Source: Anaerolineae bacterium
GTDB lineage: Bacteria > Chloroflexota > Anaerolineae > Aggregatilineales > JAFGMM01
Direction of reading: 5' to 3'
Length of the DNA stretch: 64,000 nucleotides
Assembly (NCBI GenBank): GCA_027494055.1
Contig: JAOSJO010000023.1
Coordinates: 62,001 to 126,000 of the forward strand
Shown: positions 10,008-20,519 of the stretch, in pieces
How the letters are laid out: each line of letters starts with the position of its first letter
Position numbering within the stretch: position 1 is the first letter of the stretch
Position numbers and translations under genes: made by a program
Notes under the pieces: model-generated
Told to the model about the DNA's origin: nothing
The model's database searches: none
What the model saw: the letters and a program-made list of their open reading frames with translations, nothing else

Positions 10008-11091
10008 ATGCGCATTGGCTTTGACGTAACGCCGTTATGTGTGCCCAGAAGTGGTGTCGGTACTTACGCAGCGAACCTGTTCGATCACCTCCAGCGCCAT
10101 GCCGCAAACGGCTGCGAGGTGATCCCATTGTCACACTGTCACCCGTCCAACGGCTCGGTCGGCTTTGAACAAGACCCTCTGGATGCAGGCAGTGCTGCCG
10201 TGGGAGATGCGGCAGCTCAAGCCCGATATCTGCCATTTCACGAACAGCGTCGCGCCGCTCCTGTCGCCGTGCCACGTCGTGGTCACCATCCACGACATGA
10301 CGCTCTGGCTCTACGCGCACTACCACCATCGCAAGCGGCTGCTCTCCATGCGTCCGCTCATCCCCCTGGCGGCGCGCCGCGCCGCCGCAATCATCACCGT
10401 CTCGCACAGCGCAAAGGCCGACATCGTGCGCATCCTGGGCACGGACGCAGCAAAGATACACGTCATCCACGAAGCGCCTCCCGCCGATTTCCAGCCGCTC
10501 CCTCCAGGCGCTGCGCTTGAGGCGGTCCGCAGCCGCTACAAGCTGCCACGCCACTTCATCCTGCACGTGGGCACGCTTGAACCGCGCAAGAATCTGGTGC
10601 GCCTGATCGAAGTCTTCGCGCGCCTCCACCGTGCAGGGACGATCCCGCATAGCCTGGTGTTCGTTGGCGCAAACGGCTGGATGACCGAGCCAGTCTTTGA
10701 GGCCGTCGAGCGCCTCGCGCTGCACGAGGTGGTGCGGTTTCTGGGCCATGTGCCCCAGGACGACATGGCGAAGCTGTACAACCTGGCTGATGTCGTCACC
10801 TTTCCATCACTATACGAAGGATTTGGATTGCCGGTTGTCGAGGCGATGGCCTGCGGTACGCCGGTCGTCACCTCGCGCCGGGGCGCGCTGGAGGAGGTCG
10901 CCGGGGAGGCGGCAGAGTTCGTCGAGCCGACAGAGGATGATAGCATCGCCGAGGGGCTGTGCCGCGTGCTCACCAACCCGAACCGTCACGCCGAGCTGCG
11001 GGCGTGCGGGCTGGCGCGCGCCGCCCAGTTCAGTTGGGCAGCGACCGCCGCCCAGACCATGCGCGTGTACGAGCAGGTCGTCCAGGCCTGA
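10008..11091 (+). CDS. GT4-family glycosyltransferase (one frameshift)
   Basis: GT-B fold glycosyltransferase of about 360 residues. The N-terminus MRIGFDVTPLCVPRSGVGTY is typical of family 4 mannosyl/rhamnosyl transferases. The donor domain has HVGTLEPRKNLVRLIEVF and the nucleotide-sugar motif PSLYEGFGLPVVEAMACGTP (EGFGLPxxEAM). The frame breaks near 10163, where removing one base joins NGSVGF to NKTLWMQAVLPWEM. It starts the plus-strand surface-glycan unit and is followed after 43 bp by the O-antigen ligase. It probably adds a sugar to the lipid-linked repeat on the cytoplasmic face. Confidence 0.88.
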
Positions 11092-11134
11092 CCGTCGCTC
11101 AGGCGCGCCAGCCTGCGCCGTCAGTGGAGTTGCC

Positions 11135-12976
11135 GTGCACCAAGCGTCACCACGCCGCCTCACCGCCAACCTGCTATACGGCGCAACCATCGCGCTGGCG
11201 GTGGCGCTGCCGTATGAGGTCATCGACCCGGTTCTGACCCTCCCCTGGTTTGAGTTCACCGGCCTGGAGCTGGCAATCACCGCGACCGCTATCGTGTGGG
11301 CGGTGCACGTCCTGGCCCTGGCCGCAGACGGGCGCCTGCGCGCGTTCGTCGCCGGGTTCCGACGCCACCGGCTGCTGCTCCTGCTCGCGCTCGCCTTCGT
11401 GCTGATTGCCGCCCTCTCGGCCCTGCTCGCCCCCGTCAACCGGCTGGAGGCGGTCAAGTTCACGACCCGGTTTGTCACCGGCGTCTACCTCCTCCTGCTG
11501 ACGGCCTGCGTCGGCGCCAGCCGCGCGCGCGTGACCGGCCTTATGTGGGCGCTTGTCGCCGGGGCGACGACGGGCGCGCTGCTTGGGCTGGGCGAGGTCG
11601 CGGGCTGGGCGGCGCTCGACCCGATCCTCCCGCTCTTCAAAGTCGGCCCCACCTACGTGGGCGGCGCGCTGCGCCTCAGCGGGACGTTCCCCTACGCGAC
11701 CATCGCCTCCATGTATCAGGAGATGGCCGTGCCGCTGGCGCTCGTGCTGGCGGCGCTGGCCCGGCGGCGGGTGGCGCGCGCGCTGGCCCTGCTCATGGCG
11801 TTGATCTGCTCGGTGGCCGTCGTCCTGACGCTGACACGCACCGGGCTAGTCGTGCTCCTGGCCGTGTCTGCGCTGGCGATTGCGGTCGGCGTGTGGCGCT
11901 TCCGCGCGCTCGTGCTCCCGGCGGCGGTAACGACGCTGGCCGTGGTTGTGTCAGTCGCGCTGACGCTCCGCGACAACACCGCGTTTCAGGCCCGCCTGAC
12001 CACCGAAAACGACACGAACTGGTACAACACGACCTACCACGTGCCGGCGCGGTTGACGCTTGCGGCCGGCGAGACGACCGTGGTCACGGTCAGCGCACAG
12101 AACACCGGCGCGGCGACCTGGTACACAAGAGGCGAGAACCCGTTCAGGCTGGGCTACTACTGGCTCATCGAGGACGAAGGCGAGACAATGCGCACGCCCC
12201 ACGTCGAGCAGCCGCTGCCCCACAACGTGGCCCCGGGCGAAACCTTACAGATCGACGTGCCGATCACGCCCAGCCTGCCGGCGGGCGAATACCGGCTCGT
12301 CTGGGGGATGCTTCAGAGCAACATCCTGTGGTTCCGGCACCGCGACGTACCCGAAGCCGAGACCCTGGTCGAGATCACGCCGGGCGCAGAGCAGGCGGCG
12401 CAACCGCCGGCGGGACTCGCGCCCGCCGATGAGGACCTGCCCGACCTGCCTGTGACCGTCCCGCGCGGCGAGTTGTGGCGCGCGGCGCTCAGCATGTGGC
12501 GGGAGCGCCCGCTACTTGGCGTCGGGCCAGACAACTTCCGCCACCTCTACGGAAATTACATCGGCCTGGCGCGCTGGGATACGCGCATCCACAGCAACAA
12601 CCTCTACCTGGAATTGCTCGCGACCGTCGGCGCGCTGGGGCTGGCGGCGTTCGGCGCTTTCGTGATCGCCATCGTCTGGCGCATCGCGCGCGCCGTCCGC
12701 GCGCCGTCAGGCGACCCGGCGACGCGCCTGCTGGCGCTTGGTCTGGGCGGCGTCCTGCTCGCCTTTCTGATGCACGGCGCGCTCGATTACTTCCTGGGAG
12801 CGACGCCAACCTTCGGCCTGTTCTGGATGGCGATGGGCCTCACCGCCGCGCTAACTGCGCGTACAGATCAAGCCACGCCCGCACCGTATGCGCCAGCGTA
12901 TAGCGCGCCTCGACCTGCGCACGCGCCTGCTGACCAAGCGCCCGGCACAGCGCCCGGTCCCGAACCAGGCGCGTGA
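11135..12976 (+). CDS. O-antigen ligase/polymerase (Wzy_C) with extracellular Ig-like insert
   Basis: Polytopic membrane protein of 613 residues, about eleven hydrophobic helices. The segments around LTLTRTGLVVLLAVSALAIA and the late HSNNLYLELLATVGALG (His-containing Wzy_C/WaaL loop) identify the O-antigen ligase family. The large outer loop, about residues 285-430, is not simple loop sequence. It holds a beta-rich module (VPARLTLAAGETTVVTVSAQ, NTGAATWYTRGENPFRLGY, ... LPAGEYRLVWGML) resembling NBR1/Ig-like domains. The start is GTG at 11135 with GGAG five bases upstream; earlier in-frame codons overlap the GT4 gene. The last 45 residues are low-complexity Ala/Pro and overlap the convergent GT4 gene by 137 bp. 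The true stop may lie near 12850 if an indel shifts the frame. Confidence 0.85.
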   Translation: MHQASPRRLTANLLYGATIALAVALPYEVIDPVLTLPWFEFTGLELAITATAIVWAVHVLALAADGRLRAFVAGFRRHRLLLLLALAFVLIAALSALLAPVNRLEAVKFTTRFVTGVYLLLLTACVGASRARVTGLMWALVAGATTGALLGLGEVAGWAALDPILPLFKVGPTYVGGALRLSGTFPYATIASMYQEMAVPLALVLAALARRRVARALALLMALICSVAVVLTLTRTGLVVLLAVSALAIAVGVWRFRALVLPAAVTTLAVVVSVALTLRDNTAFQARLTTENDTNWYNTTYHVPARLTLAAGETTVVTVSAQNTGAATWYTRGENPFRLGYYWLIEDEGETMRTPHVEQPLPHNVAPGETLQIDVPITPSLPAGEYRLVWGMLQSNILWFRHRDVPEAETLVEITPGAEQAAQPPAGLAPADEDLPDLPVTVPRGELWRAALSMWRERPLLGVGPDNFRHLYGNYIGLARWDTRIHSNNLYLELLATVGALGLAAFGAFVIAIVWRIARAVRAPSGDPATRLLALGLGGVLLAFLMHGALDYFLGATPTFGLFWMAMGLTAALTARTDQATPAPYAPAYSAPRPAHAPADQAPGTAPGPEPGA

Positions 12977-13966
12977 GCAGCGCCGCCAGCGCCCGGTCAT
13001 CGTCCACCGGTACGAGATAGTCCTCCGGCGTCAGGTCGGCCAGGATGCCGACCCGCGCGCCGACCGTGGCCCGCCCGCAGGCCGCCGCCTCCAGCGGGAC
13101 CATGCCGCTCGCCTCGTGGCGCGAGGTCATCACGCACAGGTCGGCGGCCCGGTAGTAATCGGGCAGGCGTTCGTGCGCGACGCTCCCGTGGAAGGTCACG
13201 TGGTCCGCGAGCGCGAGCGTCCGCGCCTGCCGTTCCAGGTCGGGCCGCAGCGGGCCGTCGCCGACGATGTGCAGTTCGGTCCCTGGCGCGCGTTGCACGA
13301 CTTCGCTCATGGCGCGCAGCAGCATGGGCTGGTTCTTGACCGGGACGAGCGAGGCCACGTGCAACAAGTTGAACCGGTCGCCGGGCAGCGCGCCCGACGC
13401 GCTGGGGGAGAACAACGCGGTATCGACGCCCAGCGGCGTGACGACTAGGCGGTCTGGCGCGACGCGCGGCGCGGCCAGGTCGTGCAGGAGCGTCGAGCCG
13501 GCCGTCACCCGGTCCGCGTGGCCCAGGCTGAGCCGGACCATCGCGCGCGCCGCGCGGCTGAGCTGGTGGCCGTAACCGATGTCCGGCAGCGCGACGAGTT
13601 CACCGCCCCCAGAGTCACCACGGCGGGGGTGCGCAGCATCCGGCCGGCGGCTACGGCGACCAACCCCGGCTCGTCGGCCCAAATCCCGTGCAGCACGTCA
13701 AAGCGGCGGCGGCGCGCCTCGGCCACGACCGCGCGCACGGCCCGCACCAGCAGCGGAACCCGCCGGAGGCCGCGGGCGGTCGCGCCGCCCAGGGCATGGA
13801 CCGTCGCGCCATAGACCGTGTAGGTCCGCCTCTCGTAGGGGTAACGCAGCGCAAAGACGTGGACCTCGTGGTCGCGCGCCAGGGCGCGAACAAGGTTCAG
13901 GAACACCGGAATGCACCAGTCCGCCTCGCTCGCGCTGAAGCCCGGCAGGACAAATCCGAGCTTCAT
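12840..13966 (-). CDS. GT4-family glycosyltransferase (one frameshift)
   Basis: About 375 residues, GT-B fold. The acceptor domain starts MKLGFVLPGFSASEADW and includes VLHGIWADEPG. The donor domain has LLHVASLVPVKNQPMLLRAM, LHIVGDGPLRPDLE and the motif MTSRHEASGMVPLEAAACG. The break near 13605 lies in a GGGGG run; adding one G gives VVTLGGGELVALPDIGYGHQ. The start ATG at 13966 overlaps the stop of the upstream membrane transferase as ATGA and has a GGGTGGG ribosome site. It forms a three-gene minus-strand unit with the membrane transferase and MurJ, probably surface-polymer assembly. Confidence 0.87.
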
Positions 13967-15552
13967 CGTCCCACCCGGAAGAGGGTGTAGGGTCCCCGCT
14001 GCCCGACCGCCGCCAGCCCTGGGCCATCGCGGAGCCTGTGATACGTCTCCTGGGGCGTGCGCCCGCGCCATTGCGTCTCGACGTTGGCGACGTCAAGCAG
14101 CAGGTAGGCCGGCCGCTCCGATGCGAAGAGCGCGGCGAGGTCGGCCTCGCTGAGCGCATAGAGGTCGAACGCCTCCAGCGCGCTGTAATACTGCATCAAG
14201 GGGGTCAGGCCAAGCGTGATGACCCTGGCGTCTGCGGGCGCCTGCATCTCGACCCAGCGCACCGTCGCGAGGTCGTCATGCTTGCGGTCTGTGAACCCCT
14301 GTGTCAGCGTCGCGCCGCTGGCCGCCATCCACACCAGCCCGACGCCGAGCGCGCCGGCAATAGCGGCGCGCTGCCATCGCCGCCCGTCGCAGCGTCGCCA
14401 CAGGTACGTCACGCCGATACCGGTGAGCGCCGCCAGCGGGGGCATGTACGTGAGCGTAAACCGGAAGTTCTGCCAGGGCGCGCCGCTCAGGAAGGCGTAC
14501 ACAAGCGCCGGCCATCCGATGAGCAGCGCCGTCGCGACCAACGCGCGGCGGCGCACCACCGCCCAGACGCCCGGAATGATGAACGCGGCCCACAGCGGCG
14601 TGAAGTAGAACGACCGCGCGGGCGCAGCCGCGTAGTACAGGCCGTTGGGCAGGCGATAGCTGAGGTGTCCGTCGCTGTTCGCGAAGGCGCTCCGCAGCGC
14701 ATTGCGCGGATCCCAACTGTACACCTGGAGATCGACCGCAAAGGCGGTCGGCTCGCCGACGGGGGCGCGGAAACTCCCAAGCGCCGGCGCGACCACCGGC
14801 GCGAGGAGCGCCAGCGTCAGCAGCCCGGCAGCGCCGCCGTGCGCCAGCGCAGCCAGGGGCGACGCGCGGCAGGCGCGGCGTAACACGATCAGGGCCACGC
14901 CGGCGCACACGATGGCGACCAGACCGTAGGCCCAGCGCGTGATGACCGCATAGGCCACAGCGCCGGCCGCCAGCAGGAGCCAGCGCAGCCGCCGAGGAGC
15001 ACGGGCGGCGGCGGCCGGTCGGCTATAGCGCGCCAGCGCCCACGCACCCAGAGTCGCCGCGGCGAGGGCCGCCGTGTCGCTCATGACCATGGCGCTCGAT
15101 TGCAGAAGCTGGCCGTTGCCCGCCGCCGCCAGCCCGGCGACCAGCGGCCCCAGCCAGCGCGGCGCGTCGTCATCGCGGCCCCAGACCTCCCAGGCAAGCA
15201 GGATCGTGAACACGACCACCAGCCCGCCGGCAACCAGGCTGACAAGCTGGCCGGCCAGCGGCCTGACGCCAACCACCACCATCGCCGCCACGACCAACCA
15301 GGGGTAGCCGGGGGGCCATGCAAACGGCGGCGGGGGAAAGAACTGCGCGCGCAGGGGACCCGCCGCATAGCCATAGTACGCGAACGGGTCCTGACCGTAC
15401 AGGCCGTCGAACCCGCCGGCCGCCGCCAGCGCGCCCGCCGCGACGGGCACGATCAGCCCAAGCGGGAGCAGCCACAGCGGGAAGCGCCGCGCGCTGCGCC
15501 CCTGCCCCGCCGGCGGCGCGCCGGCTAGATGCGTTGCCGGACGCTCTGCCAT
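13963..15552 (-). CDS. Membrane glycosyltransferase, PMT/ArnT-like (GT-C)
   Basis: 529 residues with about ten membrane helices. The first extracytoplasmic loop has GLYGQDPFAYYGYAAGPLRA, with the acidic residue near the first loop as in dolichyl-phosphate-mannose-type GT-C transferases. The soluble C-terminal part (from about 410) has DLATVRWVEMQAPADARVIT, like other prokaryotic PMT_2 proteins. These enzymes use polyprenyl-phosphate sugars on the outer face. The start ATG at 15552 (MAERPATHLAG) overlaps MurJ by 28 bp; longer in-frame starts lie wholly inside MurJ and have atypical Arg/Gly-rich sequence. The frame is unbroken. Confidence 0.75.
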   Translation of the reverse strand: MAERPATHLAGAPPAGQGRSARRFPLWLLPLGLIVPVAAGALAAAGGFDGLYGQDPFAYYGYAAGPLRAQFFPPPPFAWPPGYPWLVVAAMVVVGVRPLAGQLVSLVAGGLVVVFTILLAWEVWGRDDDAPRWLGPLVAGLAAAGNGQLLQSSAMVMSDTAALAAATLGAWALARYSRPAAAARAPRRLRWLLLAAGAVAYAVITRWAYGLVAIVCAGVALIVLRRACRASPLAALAHGGAAGLLTLALLAPVVAPALGSFRAPVGEPTAFAVDLQVYSWDPRNALRSAFANSDGHLSYRLPNGLYYAAAPARSFYFTPLWAAFIIPGVWAVVRRRALVATALLIGWPALVYAFLSGAPWQNFRFTLTYMPPLAALTGIGVTYLWRRCDGRRWQRAAIAGALGVGLVWMAASGATLTQGFTDRKHDDLATVRWVEMQAPADARVITLGLTPLMQYYSALEAFDLYALSEADLAALFASERPAYLLLDVANVETQWRGRTPQETYHRLRDGPGLAAVGQRGPYTLFRVGR

Positions 15553-17112
15553 AGCCGCGTGACTTCCGTGACGCCCAGCCGGTGGAGCAATGCAAGGTAC
15601 ACACCCCCGCCAACGGCGGCCGGCAGCGCCACCGTCAGCAACTCCGGGAGCAGCCCGGTTGCGCCGCCGAACAGCAGCGCCCCGCCCTGCCACACGACGT
15701 AGACCGCAGCACCCATGACCGCCGCAGCCAGCCCTGCCCGCGCCAGGGTTCGGGGCACACCTTCGAAGCCGCCGCCCACGCGCCGCCGCAATAGCCACAG
15801 CGAGACCGCCGTGTGGAGGATGATCTTCACCGCGTCGGCGACCATGATGGCGAACAGACCCACCACAGGCAGCAGCCCGGCGGCGAGCACGACATAGACC
15901 GCCGCCGCGCCCACACCGATCAGCGCCGGCGTCAGGGTGTCCTGCCGCGCGTAGAACGCGAACACCAGCAGCAAGTCAACCGCGTGGAACGGCAGCCCGA
16001 TCAGGTACAGGCGCAGCGCCAGGCCGGTCATCGCGGTGTCGTACGGGGTGAAGCTGCCGTGCTCGAAAAGCAGCATGACGACGGGGCGCGCCAGGATGAA
16101 GATGCCCACCGTCACGGGCACGATGAGGGCGACGCTCAGCCGCAGACCGTGCGCCAGCGCCATGCGGAACGGGCCGCCCTCGCCGGTCGTGGCGCGCGGC
16201 GGCGGCGTGCGCAGCGAGCGTCGGCAGCACCGCAAACGAGATCGCGGTCGCCACCATCCCCTGCGGGAACTGCCAGAGGGTGGTCGCGTAGTCCATCCAC
16301 GAGATGCCGCCCGCGCCGGTGCGCGAGGCCAGGTTGTACGTCACCGGGCGGCTGATGAGGACCTCCACGAGCAGCCCCAGGACGATGGGCGCGTAAAGCG
16401 CGGCGACCCGGCGCAGGCCGGGATGGTTCAGCGCCGGCCGGAAGCGCATCCCGGTCCCGCGCAGGCCGGGCGCCTGGACCACCACGCGCAGCGCCGCGCC
16501 GGCCAGCAGGCCGAGCGCCATCGCCGCGACGCCCAATTGCGCGTGCAGGAGAACGGCCACCAGCACGATGGCCGCGTTGAAGACCGCCCCGGTCAGCGCG
16601 GGGTAGGCAAACCGCCTGAGCGCGTAGAGCAGCCCGGAAACCACGTCCGACACACTCAGGAACAGCAGTGCCGGCCCGGCGATGCGCAGCAGGTCAGCAG
16701 TCAGCGCCAGCACCTCAGGCGAGGAGCCGCCGCTGAACAACCACGCGATCTGCGGCGCGAAGCATTCAATCACGATCACGAGCAGCGCCATCACAAGCGT
16801 CGTGAGGCAGATGAGGGCGCTGAACAGCCGCCACAGGTCGGCGCGGCGCGCCTCCCCGTAGGCGACGAAGACCGGGACGAGCGCGCTGTGCACCATGCCG
16901 GCGACGAGCAGGTCGTACAGCAACAGCGGCACGCGCGCCGCCACGTTGTACGCATCGACGACCCCGCCCGCGCCGAAGAGGTACGACTTGACGACCTCGC
17001 GCGCCAGCCCGACGGCGCGGCTTGCGACGTTCCCCAGCGCGAGCACGACCGCGGCGCTGGCGACCTGTTCGAGTTCCGTTGCAGTCCGGTCTGGCGTCGT
17101 TACTTCATTCAT
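15525..17112 (-). CDS. murJ: MurJ/MviN-type lipid II flippase (one frameshift)
   Basis: About 528 residues, 13-14 membrane helices, MOP-superfamily flippase that moves lipid-linked peptidoglycan precursors to the outer face. Recognisable segments are SRAVGLAREVVKSYLFGAGG (MurJ-type start), ALVPVFVAYGE and the late LFEHGSFTPYDT (the MurJ F.RG.F..... position). The frame breaks near 16205 in a GCC-rich stretch; joining LPTLAAHAAA to RATTGEGGPFRMALAHG restores it. The tail overlaps the next gene. Because it sits among exopolysaccharide genes it could instead move another polyprenyl-linked glycan; MurJ is the most probable family name. Confidence 0.85.
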
Positions 17113-17144
17113 GTGCGAAAGGCGCGCTTACTTCGCGTCGCGCA

Positions 17145-17172
17145 ATTCTAGCACGGTTCGGGAATTTGATAA
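17145..17172 (-). promoter_or_regulatory. Promoter TTATCA-N16-TAGAAT for murJ operon
   Basis: Minus-strand TTATCA (17167-17172) and TAGAAT (17145-17150) are 16 bp apart, about 33 bp before the murJ start. It overlaps the plus-strand promoter, so the two divergent units may be co-regulated. Confidence 0.45.
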
Positions 17173-17194
17173 CATAGACCAATTTAGCCATAAT
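17166..17194 (+). promoter_or_regulatory. Promoter TTGATA-N17-CATAAT for the GT2/flippase unit
   Basis: TTGATA (17166-17171) and CATAAT (17189-17194) have ideal 17-bp spacing, about 30 bp before the GT2 ATG at 17225. The local AT-rich stretch contrasts with the GC-rich surroundings. Confidence 0.55.
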
Positions 17195-17224
17195 TCGGCC
17201 ACGTTCGTATTGGCGGCCTATGGG

Positions 17225-18106
17225 ATGTCAGCCCCTCAAGTCAGCGTCATCATCGCCACGTACAACCGCGCGCCCTTCCTGGGCGAAGCGCTCGCAAGCA
17301 TCCTGGCGCAGACGTTCGCCGATTACGAAATCATCGTTGCCGACGACGGCTCGACCGACGATACGGCGGCGCGCGTCGCTTCATTTGACGCGCCGATACG
17401 CTACCTCCGCCTTGAACACAGCGGGCGACCCAGCGTCGCGCGCAATCAGGCGCTGGCGGTCGCGCGCGGTGGCTTCATCGCCTTTCTGGATGACGACGAC
17501 CTCTGGCGCCCGGCGAAGTTGGCACGTCAGGTTCAGGCGCTCACCGGCGACGATGCGCCTGACTTCGTTTACAGCGACATGCAGTTTCTTTATGCCGACG
17601 GCGCGCTCTCGCCTCCCGTCTTGACGCCGCGCCAGAAACGCAGCGGTCACATCCTCGCGCACCTGTTCGGCGACTGCTTCATTTATCCCAGCACAGTCCT
17701 CATGCGCCGCGCGGTGCTCGATACTGTCGGCTGGTTTGACGAGTCGATGTCCATAGGCGAGGATTACGATCTGTGGCTGCGGATGGCGTATGCGGCGCGG
17801 GCCGGTTTTGTGGCCGAGCCGCTTGTGCTGGTGCGGCGGCACGCCTCCACAATCTCGCGACGCCGCGAACTGGAAACGTACCGGAACGTGATCACGTCGC
17901 TTGAGCGTGCGCACGCCGGCTTTGACCTCAGCCTCGGTCAGAGGGTGCGGCTGCGTCGCGCGCTGGCCCGGATGCATACGCATCTGGGTTTGTTGTTGAT
18001 GCGGCGACAACAGGCGGCAGAAGCCCGGCGGCATTTCCTCGACTCGCTGCGCGTCAACCCCTTCCAGTGCCGCGCGTGGCTGGCGCTCGTCGAAAGTCGC
18101 CGGTAG
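17225..18106 (+). CDS. GT2-family glycosyltransferase
   Basis: 293 residues, GT-A fold. N-terminal VSVIIATYNRAPFLGEALAS and VADDGSTDDTAARV are the family 2 nucleotide-binding strands; FLDDDDLWRPAKL carries the metal-binding DxD. A later SIGEDYDLWLRMAYAARAGF corresponds to the ED acid/base motif. The C-terminal 70 residues look helical (TPR-like: LGLLLMRRQQAAEARRHFL). The ATG at 17225 is the first start in the frame after the promoter. It is followed after 3 bp by the flippase gene, so both serve the same polysaccharide. Confidence 0.9.
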   Translation: MSAPQVSVIIATYNRAPFLGEALASILAQTFADYEIIVADDGSTDDTAARVASFDAPIRYLRLEHSGRPSVARNQALAVARGGFIAFLDDDDLWRPAKLARQVQALTGDDAPDFVYSDMQFLYADGALSPPVLTPRQKRSGHILAHLFGDCFIYPSTVLMRRAVLDTVGWFDESMSIGEDYDLWLRMAYAARAGFVAEPLVLVRRHASTISRRRELETYRNVITSLERAHAGFDLSLGQRVRLRRALARMHTHLGLLLMRRQQAAEARRHFLDSLRVNPFQCRAWLALVESRR

Positions 18107-18109
18107 ATC

Positions 18110-19475
18110 ATGCACACGTCGCGACGGCTGCGCGCCTGGTCCACGGATACGACCAACCGCCAGATCGTGACGGTCCTGGGTGGGCACGGCCTGCGGCTGG
18201 CGCTGGGGCTGGTCAGCAGCGCCCTGCTGGCGCGCGGTCTCGGTCCGCAGGGGGTTGAGCCTGTTCTCGGTCGTCGGCGCGGCGATGATGATCGCGGTCA
18301 CGGTCGCCGATTTCGGCATGAACCACAGCGCGGTGCGTTTCATCGCGGCGGATCTCGCCGCCGCGCCGGCGCAAGCGCGCCAGACGGTGAGCGTGTTCGC
18401 GCGCCTGAAGCTCCTCGGCGCGCTCGCGACCGCCGGCCTCATGATTGCCCTCGCCGGCCCCCTCGCCGGTCTGTTGAACCTGCCGGGGGATTCGGGGCCG
18501 CTGCTGATGTTCATGGCCGGCCTCGGCCTGCTCGCGACCTCGCTGAGCGGCTTGCTGGGAACTGTGCTGCGCGCGCGCAGCCGGTTCGGGGCGCTCGTCC
18601 TCACCCAGGTCTTCACCATCGCGCTGACCGTCCTGCTGGTGGCTGCGCTGTACAGCGCGGGGCGGCTGGAGGTTGTCCCCGCGCTGGCGGTGGGTGCAGC
18701 AGCCGCGCTGGCGACGGCAGGGGTGAGCTACTTCCTCCTGCCGCCGGCGTGGCGGCGGGCGGTCCGGGCCTCCGCGCGCCTGAACAGCGCCGCCGGCCGC
18801 CGCTTGCTGACGTTCAGCAGGTGGCTGTGGGTCTCGGCCACCCTGTCGATCCTGTTGGTGCAGCTCGACCTGCTGCTCCTGAACCGTTGGATGCCGCCGC
18901 TTGCTGTCGGCGTTTACGCGCTTGCGCTGAACCTCGCCCTCAAGGCAGACGTGTTCAACCAGAGCCTGCACACCGTGTTGCTGCCGTCGGCGTCGGCGCT
19001 TTCGGGCCGCAGCGCGTACCTCGCCTACCTCCGCCGGGGCCTGGCGCGCAGCCTGGCGATGGCGCTGCCCCTGGTCCTGGCGCTGCCGCTCGCCCGGCCT
19101 TTCATCGTCGCCGTCTACGGGGCGGCTTACGCCGAATCGGTGGGCGTGTTTCACGTCCTGATGCTGGTCGTCCTCTTCGACCTGCTGACCACGCCGGTCC
19201 TGCTCCTGGCCTTCCCGATGGACATGCCCCGCCTGATTGCAGCCGCCGATGCGCTGCGCGTCCTCACGCTGTTGAGCGCCGGCGCGGCGCTGATCCCGGC
19301 CTGGGGGCTGTACGGCGCGGCAATCGCCAAGCTCGCGGCCAAAATCGCCGGCACGGCGCTGATCGCCATCGCGGTCGCCGTACACCTGCACCGCGACGCC
19401 GACCGCGCGCCCGGCCATGCCGCGCCTGCGCCAGACGAGGGCACGGCGGCTCCAGGCGTTCGGCGCACACGCTAA
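18110..19475 (+). CDS. Wzx-like polysaccharide flippase (one frameshift)
   Basis: About 455 residues with roughly 12-14 helices, MOP/MATE superfamily polysaccharide exporter. The N-terminal segment LGGHGLRLALGLVSSALLAR and GLGPQ.GLFSVVGAAMM fit the family's first helices (ARxLGPxxxGxF). The frame breaks near 18250 in a GGGGG run; removing one G gives GPQGLSLFSVVGAAM. The gene converges on the radical SAM operon and overlaps its last codon by 4 bp. It probably flips the lipid-linked oligosaccharide made by the nearby transferases. Confidence 0.83.
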
Positions 19476-20515
19476 ACGACATCCGCACGCCGGCCCAGGG
19501 TCAGCGTGCACACACACTTGCGGCAGATGGGGTCGGTCTGGACATCGAGGCTGCGCCGGAATGCGGTCGCGTCCGGCCCGTTGATGATCGCGTCGAAGGG
19601 TTGCTCGTGGATGTTGCCGAGCGCGCGGTGAAAGAAGCAGGGCCGGACCGCGCCATCCGCCTCGATGACGGCGGACACCCAGGGCGCGTTGCACGATACC
19701 GGGGGAAGTCGCCGTCGCCGTTGAGCGCGGCGTAGTAGCGCGCCAGACGGCGCAGCTTATCCGGGCTTTCGGCGATGAAGCCAGAGGCGAAGTCATCCGC
19801 ACGGGCGGCGATGGTCGCCTCCAGCACGCGCGCAAACGCCGCGACCTCCTCCGCGCTCAGGGCGACCTCGCTGACGCGCCCGCCGTCCCAGGGGACCGGG
19901 CGGTTGAACGCCGCCGTCGAGACATCGGCGGCCAGGAACGAGACCTGATCGAGGCGGAGGTCGTGCGCCGCCTGGATGATGTTCGGGAGGTCGGCGTAGT
20001 TGCTGCACTGGATTACGCAGCGCGCCGTCACCCGGAAGGCGGGGTCAAGCTCTTTGAGCACGGCCACGCCCTCGGCCAGCCGGTCATACGCGCGCGGCAT
20101 GCGCCGGATCGCGTCGTGAACGGCGCGGCTGCCGTCCAGCGACACGATGACCTCATCGCACCAGCGGACCACACTCCGCCGCGTGGCGCGCGAGCAGCAA
20201 CCCGGTTGAGAGCAGGGTGATCTTGACGCCCAACGCTTTCAGGGTTTCGCACAGCCGCCACAGGTTCGCGTGCATCAGCGCCTCGCCGCCGGAAAGCACC
20301 ACCCAGCGCACGCCCAGCTTCCGGAAGCTCTCCATGTGCGGGGCTAGCGCCTCGTCGGTGATCTCCCGGCCCTCCCGGTTGGCTTTCCAGATGTCGCACA
20401 TCACGCAGCGGCAGTTGCACCGGCTGTGGGGCATCAGCGTCAGGATCGGCAGCGTGTAGATGCGGTGCGTGGTGCGCGTGAGTTGGCGCTTGGCGATCTC
20501 AACCAGCGTGGGCAT
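19472..20515 (-). CDS. Radical SAM enzyme with SPASM-like C-terminus (two frameshifts)
   Basis: About 347 residues. The AdoMet-binding 4Fe-4S motif is C33-x3-C37-x2-C40 in HSRCNCRCVMCDIW, with an extra Cys at 35. GGEALMH follows as the SAM-contacting GGE motif. The C-terminus has SCNAPWVSAVIEADG, VRPCFFHRALGNI and CRKCVC, a SPASM-type auxiliary-cluster pattern. The breaks are near 20170 and near 19695, where adding one C to a CCCCC run restores the tail. It is the last gene of the eight-gene operon, 5 bp after the B12-type radical SAM gene. The substrate is unknown; SPASM proteins modify peptides or act as dehydrogenases or epimerases. Confidence 0.82.
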
Positions 20516-20519
20516 GGCG

